Positions 1 through 8,049 are shown, counted from the first letter of the stretch. The stretch: 14,543 nt of DNA from Globisporangium splendens (GCA_006386115.1 VFIW01000193.1:1-14543); one strand, 5' to 3'. Made by a program: numbers and translations. The notes: generated by a model not told the origin, from the sequence alone.

Positions 1-213
1 GATCATCAGGGAGAGCGTCGTTGGATCGTTGAGTCGATAGTCGATCACGAGGATCGATCGACTCGTCGTCGAGGAGAGAAGTCGTTGAACCGTCAACGCT
101 TCTACAGAGTACGGTGGCTTGGCTATCCGCCGGACTCGGACACGTGGGAACCTCGAGAGACTCTTCAGTCTGATGTTCCCGACGTGGTTCACAGCTACGA
201 ACAGAGCTTGTAG
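1..213 (+). CDS. Ty3/Gypsy pol polyprotein, C-terminal chromodomain (5' partial)
   Basis: The frame is open from the first base and stops at TAG 211-213, giving the last 70 residues of a longer protein that starts outside the window. The sequence FYRVRWLGYPPDSDTWEPRE (residues 37-56) is the classic chromodomain core: aromatic residues, the W-x-G-Y turn, then S-D-T-W-E-P. It is followed by a helix ending in VVHSYEQ. A chromodomain at the extreme C-terminus of an integrase-containing polyprotein is the mark of chromovirus-type Ty3/Gypsy retrotransposons, where it is thought to guide integration to particular chromatin. A polypurine tract and LTR-like sequence follow about 390 bp downstream, which supports the reading. 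Reverse transcriptase and integrase core lie outside the window, so whether the element is active cannot be judged. Confidence 0.9.
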   Translation, partial: DHQGERRWIVESIVDHEDRSTRRRGEKSLNRQRFYRVRWLGYPPDSDTWEPRETLQSDVPDVVHSYEQSL

Positions 214-538
214 TGCTCTCGCGAGCACTAGAACGACGAGAGCCAAGCTCTTTATGGTCGTTCTCGAGCGTGCCTCCTAGGTTCCCTAGCAAACGCTCGA
301 CAAGATGCTCGTTCTCGAGTCGGACAAACGTCTTCCACGACTCGAGCTTCGCTGTGCTGGACTGGCCTGGATCGTCGCTGCCGGACATCTTGCGCCAGAG
401 GAAGAACAACTCCTTGTAGAACCGACGTCCTCCACGCTTCTTGCGAATAGCGGAGATGTCGTACAAGCCGGGAGTCGTCCGCTGCCGCTTTGGCTCGGGC
501 CGTTCTTCGCGCTTCACTTGGTCGCTTGATCGCTTCAT
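1..538 (-). CDS. antisense ORF overlapping the end of Gypsy pol (3' partial)
   Basis: Reading the minus strand from ATG at 538-536, the frame is open to the window edge: at least 179 codons without a stop. About 108 codons lie in the pol-to-LTR spacer, where the plus strand has no comparable frame; the rest is antisense to the chromodomain. The N-terminus is strongly basic and nuclear-signal-like (KRSSDQVKREERPEPKRQR, residues 2-20). It is followed by RKKRGGRRFYKELFFLWRKM, a probable amphipathic helix, and a Ser/Arg-rich stretch around residues 110-135. I do not recognise a family. Antisense ORFs between pol and the 3' LTR are known in some plant Ty3/Gypsy lineages (Tat/Ogre type). The frame opposite the GC-rich chromodomain could be open by codon bias alone, so the spacer half is the better evidence. 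Confidence 0.45.
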   Translation of the reverse strand, partial: MKRSSDQVKREERPEPKRQRTTPGLYDISAIRKKRGGRRFYKELFFLWRKMSGSDDPGQSSTAKLESWKTFVRLENEHLVERLLGNLGGTLENDHKELGSRRSSARESTTSSVRSCEPRREHQTEESLEVPTCPSPADSQATVLCRSVDGSTTSLLDDESIDPRDRLSTQRSNDALPDD

Positions 539-599
539 GGTCAATTGGAAAGTGAGAGCGGGTGCCTCTTCCGAAAGAAGTAAAGTCCGTGATGGAACT

Positions 600-611
600 T
601 TAAGGGAGGGA
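600..611 (+). other. polypurine tract (PPT) of the Gypsy element
   Basis: A purine run (AAGGGAGGGA) sits directly before TGATGTAATGG, where the 3' LTR appears to begin. A polypurine tract abutting an LTR that starts with TG is the plus-strand priming site of LTR retrotransposons. Position, orientation and distance from the chromodomain stop all agree. Confidence 0.65.
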
Positions 612-1100
612 TGATGTAATGGGCTCAGGCTGCCATTACATGCAAGGTGGCTCTTTGTGTGTGTCACACACCACCTTGTGGAAGTGCATTGTGGGTGCGA
701 AGGTATTGGGTGAAACACATAATAGTGATCCCCACATGCACTTGTGACGTCATCGTCTGACGTCAGAGCAATCCGTGTCTGAGTTGAGTGTTGGTCGCTC
801 GCAATCATTGATATTCGGCGTGATTACGCACAACAGTACTCTAGACACGTGAGTGATGGTTCCTACTTGGGAAACTGCACTGGTGATGAGAGCGACGTGT
901 CTCTGCCACCTAAAGTGTGGCGCGAGCCAATCACTTTGCAGGGAATTTTCCACGGGACTTCAAGTTCAAGTTTCCAGGAGATCCCCTGGGTTCAACGTCA
1001 GTGTACCCAAGGTTTTATATATCAGATTCATAGTTTTTATTGTGCATGTTTAGGTTTTCGTTATAAAACCTGTAGGAGCCCTAGTGGTGTTTTACATGTA
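612..1100 (+). mobile_element. 3' LTR of Ty3/Gypsy element (right end uncertain)
   Basis: The left edge is placed at TG right after the polypurine tract (612; 616 is also possible). The first 70 bp hold nested inverted repeats: ATGTAATGG (614-622) with CCATTACAT (633-641), and CAAGGTGG (643-650) with CCACCTTG (671-678). Two palindromic TGACGTCA sites lie at 745-752 and 758-765, and a TATA-like TTTTATATAT at about 1013-1022, as expected of a U3 promoter. The right end is not certain, because only one LTR is in view and no target-site duplication can be paired. A TTTTACA near 1090-1096 is one possible end. The short frames inside are not convincing genes. Confidence 0.5.
745..765. promoter_or_regulatory. 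tandem TGACGTCA (CRE/bZIP-type) sites in the LTR
   Basis: Two perfect 8-bp palindromes TGACGTCA start at 745 and 758, so they are 13 bp apart, a little over one helical turn. TGACGTCA is the consensus of CREB/ATF-class bZIP factors. They lie about 250 bp before the TATA-like sequence of the LTR. Binding is inferred from the motif only. Confidence 0.45.
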
Positions 1101-1129
1101 GTCTCAGGAAACCAATTGCTCATTTCAAT

Positions 1130-1543
1130 TCAGTCGCATTTTCGCCAAGTTCCTCTCAAGCGCAAGCGTGCGTGGTGTGTTTGAGGCTGTCTCGGATAGC
1201 CTCTTACGTTTGGTCGCCTCACACCGACGGACACATCAAGGCCAACGTCTCCCTCCTTCGCTTCCGATTCAGAGTCGACGTGCTCTTCCACCGACACTTC
1301 TCTTGGTGGCGCGTCTGTCAGCGTCACTGCTCTAGCAAGCGCTTCTACCACGAGCACTACACTCAGAGCTGCTTGACCGCGTGACCTTGCATCAGGATCC
1401 TGTGCGCTTGAACTTGGATTTAAAGCTTGATCTTGAAAGGCGATATTCAATGGACGATAGACGATGACCCTCGTCTCTTGAACGGCCGCCAGACCCGGTA
1501 CACCCACTTGGTCAAAAGCCATGATGACACCTGACGGCAACAA
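1130..1543 (-). CDS. hypothetical ORF, possibly a repeat-element remnant
   Basis: This is a 137-codon open frame starting at ATG 1543, with a second Met eight codons in (MAFDQVGVPGL) that could equally be the start. The middle is hydrophobic and Val/Ala-rich (AALSVVLVVEALARAV, about residues 58-73), followed by an acidic patch (EVSVEEHVDSESEAKEGD) and a basic tail. No domain is recognised. It lies just beyond the LTR-like sequence and points back into it, so it may be the start of an older element cut by the Gypsy insertion, or chance. Coding status is weak. Confidence 0.2.
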   Translation of the reverse strand: MLPSGVIMAFDQVGVPGLAAVQETRVIVYRPLNIAFQDQALNPSSSAQDPDARSRGQAALSVVLVVEALARAVTLTDAPPREVSVEEHVDSESEAKEGDVGLDVSVGVRRPNVRGYPRQPQTHHARLRLRGTWRKCD

Positions 1544-2126
1544 GGCCTCAAAATGAGAGGACGTGCGCCTATGCCTCTGGTGTCAGGCTCTGAATAGACC
1601 GTCGGAGTGGCCTTCACTGGTGCCAGTTCGTCAGCGTTTGCCGGTCAATTCTCAAATGAGAAGGCTCTGGTACACACGACACTACCTATACACCTGAAAA
1701 GAGGGTAGATTCAAGCACGACGTATTTCCGCACCCAACAAACCACAACCTGAGGTTCTGTACTCACTGATTGGTCAAAAACACCAGCGCTCTCTCTCTCT
1801 GAACCCAAGGGAAATTGTCCTTTGCATCTGATTGGTTAATTCAGGGAGGCTGTTGGACAAATTGGAATCAGCCCATCATTTGTCACCCACTGTCTCTATG
1901 AATCCATACCGTGCCATTGGGTAATGCAGGTTTTAAGCCTGTCAAAGGCAATACACCTAACGTAGTGTGTCCCACACTATAATATGACCAAGGTCCTCGA
2001 CCAATCATTCTAATCTCTATAAAAAAACACATGCGCACGCACAGAAGCCTACGGCACTTCTCGTTTTACCACGTGCCATCACTGTTGTTCTTCTTCCATC
2101 TACATCCGTCAGGCTGTATCCTTAAT
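1544..2126 (+). promoter_or_regulatory. gene-free stretch with promoter-like CCAAT/TATA block
   Basis: No convincing ORF is present. ATTGG occurs at 1769, 1831, 1861 and 1916, and CCAAT at 2001, followed by TATAAAAAAA at 2018-2027. Five CCAAT-type boxes ahead of a TATA box look like a rightward promoter or the U3 of another LTR. No protein-coding gene starts after it; the next structure is the left arm of the 78-bp inverted repeat, 100 bp downstream. A dinucleotide CT run lies near 1790-1800. Confidence 0.3.
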
Positions 2127-2204
2127 GGGTTCGACGCACTGTTCTCATCAGACTAAACACTATTGGTGGTGCTGAGAAAGGACGTTGCCATTTCATGCTG
2201 GCGC
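2127..2204 (+). repeat. left arm of 78-bp inverted repeat
   Basis: This arm is the reverse complement of 2363-2440 over all 78 bases except one: T at 2185 faces G at 2382, which would pair as G-U in RNA. The similarity ends abruptly on both sides. With a 158-bp loop, a transcript across it would fold into a long, almost perfect stem. Confidence 0.9.
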
Positions 2205-2261
2205 TGTCAACCCTGTACACACTCACCTAGTCCTAAGAGACACAAAAGAAGAAATAGACGA

Positions 2262-2882
2262 TTAGTTAAGAAGTAAACCATAAACTGTTATAACCAACAC
2301 CTTGGTAACACAACCTGTCGTTTTCGATATAACTGGTGGTGTCACTATGCACGAGTTTGATTGCGCCAGCATGAAATGGCAGCGTCCTTTCTCAGCACCA
2401 CCAATAGTGTTTAGTCTGATGAGAACAGTGCGTCGAACCCGACGAATCGGCTTGTCGGCCGCGCATCCACAAGAAATTGGCGACCTGTCGTACTGTCTCA
2501 TCCTTGCGCGCACCTCGCATCTTGGCATCTTAGGTTTTACTGGTGCCGTCGCTTCTGGTTTAGATAGGACCACCAGGATAAAACAAAGGGAATCACTCAA
2601 TCTCTTCCAGCTGCTTGGTGCGCATCTAAGAAGCGATGGTTCGGCAAAGCAACGGTGAAATGGTAACTTGATTACGCTTTGCGATTGGCGGCAATCAAGC
2701 ATACAGGATCGAAGCGAATCTTTCAACGTTCGCTTATTTCGCGGCCAGGTTGACAAACGACAAAAGCGAGTGGCGTCAATCACGGAAGAGTGGCGAGTAG
2801 TGTCTTTTTTAAACAAGACAAGAAGAGAGGGTTCAGGAACTGCAAACAAAAAGCAATCGCCTGCTCTTGAGGGGTCGATCAT
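2262..2882 (-). CDS. hypothetical ORF in repeat-like DNA
   Basis: This is a 206-codon frame from ATG 2882. It is rich in Arg, Ser and Cys with no recognisable domain, signal peptide or membrane segment. It runs through the right arm of the 78-bp inverted repeat (RTVLIRLNTIGGAEKGR is encoded there). The plus strand also has open frames here (2302-2658 and 2668-3036), so open frames on both strands give no clear verdict. It is either a decayed transposon-derived frame or chance. Confidence 0.2.
   Translation of the reverse strand: MIDPSRAGDCFLFAVPEPSLLVLFKKDTTRHSSVIDATRFCRLSTWPRNKRTLKDSLRSCMLDCRQSQSVIKLPFHRCFAEPSLLRCAPSSWKRLSDSLCFILVVLSKPEATAPVKPKMPRCEVRARMRQYDRSPISCGCAADKPIRRVRRTVLIRLNTIGGAEKGRCHFMLAQSNSCIVTPPVISKTTGCVTKVLVITVYGLLLN
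2363..2440 (-). repeat. right arm of 78-bp inverted repeat
   Basis: This is the partner of 2127-2204 and begins GCGCCAGCATG. It lies inside a longer minus-strand open frame, whereas the left arm lies in DNA broken by stops. It may therefore be the source copy, with the left arm an inverted duplicate. No terminal dinucleotides or target duplication typical of a transposon were seen outside the arms. Confidence 0.9.
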
Positions 2883-3282
2883 ATTATTGAAAGTTCTGCT
2901 TTTTCAAAAGCTACTCGCGCTCAGGATATGCAAAACAAAGGTAATTGCGGTGCTGGAGAAGCACCCTAAACCTTCAAAAGGCTGTTTGCCCCTTCTTGCG
3001 AGCACCCACGCGACAGGCACGACTAAACCTCTTTGATCGCCATCTTTAGTGCACCGAACACCATTTCACACTGCGTAAGCCAGTCCGTGCTTCAGGACAC
3101 GCTGACAAGAATGATTGGTCAAGTGAGATCTATAGAAAAGCATCTAAGATTCATATAGCCGGAGCGTGATATCTGCAAGGCTGACAAGAATGAATACGAT
3201 CGTGATTCATCATAGAGGGCCGATTTTGAGACTACTCTTTTGGCACCGGCTACATGTCTTTGTATTTGCGCCTATCCCTGCT
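2883..3282. other. gene-free spacer
   Basis: No supported gene. A 14-bp direct repeat, GCTGACAAGAATGA, occurs at 3101-3114 and 3180-3193. The region lies between the repeat block and the 3' end of the NmrA-like gene and must contain that gene's terminator, but no clear polyadenylation signal is seen. Confidence 0.4.
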
Positions 3283-4206
3283 TTAGAGGATCACGTCGGG
3301 GTTCTTTGCGTAAGCGATGAAGAGTTCATCGATCGAGCGGAGGTGGAGTTCGGGGAAGTAATCCGCCTTGTCCTGAACAGCCTTCTCTGGGTTCAAGCGG
3401 GCTGCTCCCGTGAGCGTGTAGGCCTTGAACTTGGCCGTGATCAGTTCGTCAGTAAACTCGGTGGCATTGGCTGCCTCGGCAAGGTACTTGTAGAGAGGGG
3501 CGGAGTCTTCGTGTGTCACTTCGAGGTCAGGGACGCGAGCCTTGGCGATGTTGGCTACCTCGTTCCAAGTGGTCTGGACCGCCTGGATGCTGATGAAGTT
3601 ACGCCACTTGTTCTTCGACGCGATCAAGTGAGCAATCGCCCTCGCGGCATCTCGGATCGACACCGCGCTGAACGAGCAGTTGCCATCGCCTGTAATCGGC
3701 ATTGCTTTTGCATTCCAATCGATAAGGCGGTATGGGCCATGGTCGGAGAGGTAACGGTTCTTGGATGGAAAGAGGTAGTCGGCGAATAGGCCGCAACCGA
3801 TCACCGCCCACTCGACGCGATTCTGGGTCTTAAGCGCGTCAATGACTGGAATGTTGAAAGGGTTGCTGTATTCCTTGCCCAGCTCGGCGTCCCCTGCATA
3901 CTCAGACACAATGAAGCGCTTGATTGATGGCACTTGCTCAATGGCTGCCAACACATTCAGGTGGTTTGCGGTGAATGCTGGCGAATAGTCAGCGACTCCA
4001 CTGATGACGGCGTCGCAGTCCTTGAAGTGTTCCACCAGTTGAGGTACAGATGAGTAGTCCGTCAAACGCTGCGCTGCCACGCCAGGTTTGCCATCAAAAT
4101 AGTTCTTGTGAGAACGAGTGACGACGACAACTTCGTGACCGACAGATGGGAGTTCTTCGGCGAGGTATTTAGCAATATGACCCGCTCCAAGGATAGCGAC
4201 ACGCAT
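3283..4206 (-). CDS. NmrA-like / atypical short-chain NAD(P)-binding protein
   Basis: The product is 307 residues, an intact single exon of normal family length. It starts at once with a Rossmann fold: MRVAILGAGHIAKYLAEEL, with the dinucleotide loop GAGHIA at residues 7-12. A basic TRSHK (30-34) follows strand 2, where NADP-preferring members carry a basic residue. VISGVAD (68-73) and KRFIVSEYAGD (96-106) match the strand 4-5 positions of NmrA and isoflavone-reductase-like proteins. FSAVSIRDAARAIAHLI (179-195) matches the conserved C-terminal substrate-side segment. It is probably a cytosolic redox enzyme or nucleotide-sensing regulator; the substrate cannot be read. There is no signal peptide. 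The start is fixed by the first strand of the fold. Its upstream region runs straight into the first 364-bp repeat. Confidence 0.85.
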   Translation of the reverse strand: MRVAILGAGHIAKYLAEELPSVGHEVVVVTRSHKNYFDGKPGVAAQRLTDYSSVPQLVEHFKDCDAVISGVADYSPAFTANHLNVLAAIEQVPSIKRFIVSEYAGDAELGKEYSNPFNIPVIDALKTQNRVEWAVIGCGLFADYLFPSKNRYLSDHGPYRLIDWNAKAMPITGDGNCSFSAVSIRDAARAIAHLIASKNKWRNFISIQAVQTTWNEVANIAKARVPDLEVTHEDSAPLYKYLAEAANATEFTDELITAKFKAYTLTGAARLNPEKAVQDKADYFPELHLRSIDELFIAYAKNPDVIL

Positions 4207-4263
4207 GGCGAGATGAAGAAGTTGTTTGAGCCTTGTGGAGCGTTGTGGAGTGCTTCCTTAGTT

Positions 4264-4286
4264 GATCGAAAATCGACGAATGGCAC
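4264..4286 (-). promoter_or_regulatory. possible Inr/FPR core promoter of NmrA-like gene
   Basis: Read on the minus strand, GCCATTCG is followed by ATTTTCG, 60-75 nt before the ATG at 4206. It resembles the oomycete initiator (YCAYTYY) with a downstream FPR-like element, though the last Inr base does not fit. Confidence 0.3.
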
Positions 4287-4325
4287 TTACAGTCAGCTCC
4301 GCAGCTGAATCGCTTTTATCAAGCT

Positions 4326-4689
4326 TGGTCCACTACCCTGAGGAGCACTCATACTCTCGCGGTTCATTGATGATAAACTCGTGTTCAGTCACACTCAATG
4401 AACAGTGTTGGAAGTGGTGACATATCTTCGGATCCTTTCGAAACGAATCATGGTTCCGATTGATATCCACAGCCATTTCAGCCAGTCACGAGGCAATCAC
4501 AGTCGTGTTGAGTCACAAGGATGATGATCAACCATGCGCTGTGTGACGATGCAATTTGAGATGCCTATAGTGTGATTACGGTGCAATCAGCTGCCGTCTG
4601 CGCCTCACCGCACCTAGACGTTCCAAAACCCTAGCCCAGAATCCAGAAGTTCTGGATCAGAACCACCACCAGACACTTACACACCCGAC
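4326..4689 (+). repeat. 364-bp direct repeat, copy 1
   Basis: Bases 4326-4689 are identical to 8335-8698 at every position. The match begins at TGGTCCACTACC and stops at ACACCCGAC, with unlike flanks on both sides. No protein frame is shared and no terminal inverted repeat was found. It lies between the divergent NmrA-like and M96-like genes, in their common upstream region, with its edge 120 bp before the NmrA-like start. Confidence 0.95.
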
Positions 4690-4898
4690 CTTGAACCAAT
4701 AAAAGAACCGTGTATTGAAGTATGCACGTAGCCGCTCGCATGGATGTGGATCACGAACATGTGTCTTCCTTGCACTTGAGCTCTAACGTACAGCCTCGAT
4801 GTCGTAATGTCAGAAAAGCCGTTCGGAGCATCATGAGGTTCGAAGTCCTGTTGCACATAAACCATGCATATGCTGATTATAGTATATGAGTTAGGCTA

Positions 4899-4917
4899 GG
4901 CTCAATTTTGGATTTCG
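4899..4917 (+). promoter_or_regulatory. possible Inr-like start region of the M96-like gene
   Basis: GGCTCAATTTTGGATTTCG lies about 35 nt before the ATG at 4952 and loosely resembles the oomycete Inr plus flanking element. The fit is weaker than at the 10018 gene. Confidence 0.25.
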
Positions 4918-4951
4918 TCCTCGAATTTTAAGTTCCAGTAAAAGCAGAGCG

Positions 4952-6190
4952 ATGGCAGAGCTTGGAAGCGCCGTGGACGCGTTGCTGGCGGAGTCGGATG
5001 CGCTGCTGCGCTCTATCAATGCTATCAAGGCAGTCGTCAGGTCCACGACCGACTCTGATGGATTCAGCGAAGAGGTCCAAGCTGATCGCTGCCAATCGTC
5101 AATAGCTTCGTCTCCATGTACTCGCGGCCGCAAGAAACGCTCTCGCAACACTACTCGAGATCGCGAAAAGGCCGAAATCGCATTTCTTCGCAAACACGTA
5201 GTGCAGTTGGAAGGCGTGTTAGCTGCGCGGAGTCGAGAGCAATCCCGATCAATAAACGTCGAGGCTCAGGTAGTTGTCTCGGCAGCTTGGGAACGCCTGG
5301 CGTCGCGCCATTTGCGCATGCGACGCGCGTCCGAGAAAGAAAACCGACAGCTGCGCAGCTCCATAGAAAGCAACGCCACCTCCATCCGTGCGATCTGGCA
5401 AATGATGCAATCACGAGCTTTGGCTACAGAGCGCAAATGCTTCGTCGGGTCTCATCTGCTGCGACCTCTTGGAGATCACTCCACGATGATAGATCAGCTC
5501 AAGAACGATGTTCAACGCGCTTACGCACAAACCGACGATATCTTAGCAAGCAGAGGATTAAGATCGGGTGAAGCTCTTCTTGATCATTTCAGCAAGTCTC
5601 ACCGAGACGTCGGGACGGTTGGAGTCACATTTGCACAGGCGTTCCCGTTCTCAGTCGAACAAGTATCAAGCGCGATATGGAGAGTGATGACCGCATGGCT
5701 CTCATCTAACTCGCAAGGCATTACTTTCATCCTGAATTCCAGTCACCCGATCGAGCTGAAGCCAGTCGAGAAGAATGAAACTATTTGCGCCGGTCGGGGG
5801 CATTGCCAGTCGACGATTGAGGGCGTCCATATGCAGCTATCCTACTACGGAGTCTTCCAGAGATACATCGAGGTCGACGGTAAAAGCGTATTCGTCTGGG
5901 AGGTTCTGTTATCGGCCGAACCAAGTGAGCCAAACTCACATGTCAAGTACGAGGTGAAGACCGTCTCGTGGATCGTGGTGAACGGCGTTGTGGGCTTGCA
6001 TACTGCGGCTCGGGTGGCCATCGTCACAGACATCAGCGAAGATATTATCACCAGCGACAGTGGTCACGACAAGAGCGTCATGGCGGCTTATGACCACCGC
6101 AAGATTATGGACGAGTTGGTGAAGGCGAAAGAAATCTGCTTGACTGAGCTGATCCAGCAGCTCGACAAAATACTGCTTCGTCACGCGTAA
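4952..6190 (+). CDS. M96-like bZIP-like / START-like protein
   Basis: The product is 412 residues, a single exon. The N-terminal helix (MAELGSAVDALLAESDALL) is followed by a basic segment (RGRKKRSRNTTRDREK, 58-73) running into a leucine-spaced coiled coil (IAFLRKHVVQLEGVLAARS, 76-94), an arrangement like a short bZIP. AWERLASRHLRMRRASEKENRQLRSSI (112-138) is a second charged helix typical of oomycete proteins annotated as mating-specific M96-like. The C-terminal half (about 165-400) has the alternating strand/helix look of a START-type lipid-binding fold, with WEVLLSAEP and KTVSWIVVNGVVGLHTAARVAIV near its end. Such proteins form large families in Phytophthora. A role in regulation is inferred from the basic coiled coil; ligand and targets are unknown. 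It converges on the carboxypeptidase gene and is enclosed with it by the 364-bp repeats. Confidence 0.7.
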   Translation: MAELGSAVDALLAESDALLRSINAIKAVVRSTTDSDGFSEEVQADRCQSSIASSPCTRGRKKRSRNTTRDREKAEIAFLRKHVVQLEGVLAARSREQSRSINVEAQVVVSAAWERLASRHLRMRRASEKENRQLRSSIESNATSIRAIWQMMQSRALATERKCFVGSHLLRPLGDHSTMIDQLKNDVQRAYAQTDDILASRGLRSGEALLDHFSKSHRDVGTVGVTFAQAFPFSVEQVSSAIWRVMTAWLSSNSQGITFILNSSHPIELKPVEKNETICAGRGHCQSTIEGVHMQLSYYGVFQRYIEVDGKSVFVWEVLLSAEPSEPNSHVKYEVKTVSWIVVNGVVGLHTAARVAIVTDISEDIITSDSGHDKSVMAAYDHRKIMDELVKAKEICLTELIQQLDKILLRHA

Positions 6191-6535
6191 ACAGATTTTA
6201 CGGGGAAACTGCACAGATTCCGCCACTTCTAGAAGGTAGAACGCCAGGTGGCAACCCAGACATCAGCCTTCTGCCCTCTCCCCACGCCAACCTCTTGCCT
6301 CACAGAGCATTGTACACAGTTCAGTGCATTCTTGTCACACCCATGGACTGGTGGCACGAAGACTCGGAGATCCTTAACGCAGCGACGTACATGTCTCGGC
6401 TCGAAGTCGTCCGTAATCTCCAGTACGCGCGCCAATACACGTCCTTGCTTTGATTAAATTCCTGCAGGATGACAGCAAAACGTCCGAGTTGGAGACACTG
6501 CCTGATAGTTCATCTATATGAATCTACTCTTTCTA
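6191..6535. other. convergent intergenic spacer
   Basis: This 345-bp spacer separates the stop codons of two convergent genes and must hold both 3' ends. Small open frames exist on both strands, but none has recognisable features. No strong polyadenylation signal or hairpin was noticed. Confidence 0.5.
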
Positions 6536-8029
6536 TTAAGCCATTGCGGCGCTATCGAGAAAGCGATTGATGATATCTAAAGCCACTGCCGGTTGGTGAG
6601 TTGGTACCATGTGTCCCGCGTTGAACACTCGGACGAAGACAAAGTTTTCGAACACAACAACGGTGCCGGCATGCACTGGTGTTGCGGCTCTATCGACGGG
6701 ATCGCGACTAATGAACTCCTGATCTGTGGCGCTGTTGAAACCCTTCTTGCCGCTCCAGTCTAGTTCCTTCATCCACGCTAAGTTGCCCTGCCAATTGCAC
6801 GCGAAGTCGGCTTCTCCCACGTAGATCAAAATGCGAATACCAGTCTCAAGCAACTCGGCTATGAGTGGAGCGGCAGAGGTCGCATCATCGCTGCCTTGGA
6901 GGATTGCATCAGCCGCGACATCGCTAGCGATCTTAAAAGTGCCGACTTTGTCATCACTAACATTCAAATACTTGCGAACGTAGGGCTGATTCAAAAATTT
7001 CTCAACCTCGGGGATGCCGCCACAGAAACCATTTTCTTCGATGCCTCCTGGACAGACCTGACGAAAGTCGAAGCGATTTCGGCTGGCCTTGTTCTCAATA
7101 CTTTTGAAAACCTTTTCGTAGCATCGCGAGTCGACGTCAGAACACACTGAGGCATTCATGTCCGATGGTGGCAGGCATGCTGCAGGAACCGCGACAACAC
7201 ATTCATCAATGTCGCGCTTGAGCTCGTCCGTGTCTTCGGGGGACAATAGTGTGATGTTGTATGCATTGTTGTACACCGGGTCTATTGCGTGGCGAATCTG
7301 AGTGATTGGAACCGTCCAGCCATTGCCGATGGCGATACCTTGAAGATTGATGCGCTTCGTGTTCACCCTCTGGAACTTGTTCTGGAGTTTGATGTAGTGA
7401 GCCACCACCGGGATATAATGACCAGCGTAACTTTCACCCGTCACGTAAAATCCTCGACCCTCGAATTCTGGATGCTTTTGTAGGAAGCCCTGCAAGAACC
7501 AGTACACGTTCTCGGCGACGCGTGAACTGTTCGTGACGATATCAGCGTCACTCCCGTAAGAGAAACCGACGTCTGTAGGCTGGTCGATCCAGATCATGTT
7601 TGCGCGATTATTCCAAGAGTATGGATTGACTTCGGTGGTGAGATCTTGCTCGCGGACGCGGCACGGACCATTTTCCTTGAGCAATCCGATAAATCCAGAG
7701 GCACCAGGTCCGCCCGTAAGCCACAGTAGTAGGGGATCTCGCCTTGGTTCGTGCTGAGATTCGAAGAACCAGTAGAAGTAGTTGTTGTCAACGCCATTTG
7801 CGAGCTTGATGTAGCCAGCCTCATCGCGCGTCGTGCCGCAGAAACGTCTGGTGGTATTAGCTACAAAACTCCCCTTGTGGAAACAAGTAAGAGCTGCAAC
7901 TGTCGCTGCAACGGTCACTACGAATGCGATAGCAATCCGTTGAACACACTTGCGCTGCTGCGTTGGTTGGGAAGTGAAACCGGCATTGCGTCTCGCCAGA
8001 AGTGGTTGATTTTCTTCTTGAAGAGTCAT
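6536..8029 (-). CDS. serine carboxypeptidase (peptidase family S10), membrane-anchored
   Basis: The product is 497 residues, full family length. A cytosolic tail with an acidic-dileucine-like ENQPLL precedes one hydrophobic segment (IAIAFVVTVAATVAALTCF, 32-50), so it is predicted to be a type II signal-anchored protein with the enzyme in the secretory or vacuolar lumen. Family motifs in order: LLWLTGGPGASG (101-112, oxyanion-hole loop), WIDQPTDVGFSYG (147-159), GESYAGHYIP (198-207, nucleophile Ser200), IYVGEADFACNW (402-413, Asp408) and FNAGHMVPTHQP (469-480, His472). The catalytic triad is therefore complete and the protein probably active, releasing C-terminal residues from peptides at acidic pH. 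Deviations from common consensus are T-G-G-P-G-A-S-G for N-G-G-P-G-C-S-S and G-E-A-D for G-D-x-D. The start is chosen because it keeps the tail and anchor. Confidence 0.93.
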   Translation of the reverse strand: MTLQEENQPLLARRNAGFTSQPTQQRKCVQRIAIAFVVTVAATVAALTCFHKGSFVANTTRRFCGTTRDEAGYIKLANGVDNNYFYWFFESQHEPRRDPLLLWLTGGPGASGFIGLLKENGPCRVREQDLTTEVNPYSWNNRANMIWIDQPTDVGFSYGSDADIVTNSSRVAENVYWFLQGFLQKHPEFEGRGFYVTGESYAGHYIPVVAHYIKLQNKFQRVNTKRINLQGIAIGNGWTVPITQIRHAIDPVYNNAYNITLLSPEDTDELKRDIDECVVAVPAACLPPSDMNASVCSDVDSRCYEKVFKSIENKASRNRFDFRQVCPGGIEENGFCGGIPEVEKFLNQPYVRKYLNVSDDKVGTFKIASDVAADAILQGSDDATSAAPLIAELLETGIRILIYVGEADFACNWQGNLAWMKELDWSGKKGFNSATDQEFISRDPVDRAATPVHAGTVVVFENFVFVRVFNAGHMVPTHQPAVALDIINRFLDSAAMA

Positions 8030-8049
8030 TGTTCCTGATGCTGCTGGAT

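Noticed and set aside
213..529. two plus-strand ORFs after the Gypsy stop
   Set aside because: Short, out of frame with pol and composed mainly of Ser/Arg/Leu; they lie opposite the better minus-strand frame.
3166..3789. 207-codon plus-strand ORF
   Set aside because: It lies almost wholly opposite the NmrA-like coding sequence and mirrors its codon bias; no motif of its own.
4677..4865. 62-codon minus-strand ORF beside 364-bp repeat copy 1
   Set aside because: Partly inside the repeat, no recognisable domain, and the equivalent part of copy 2 lacks the frame.
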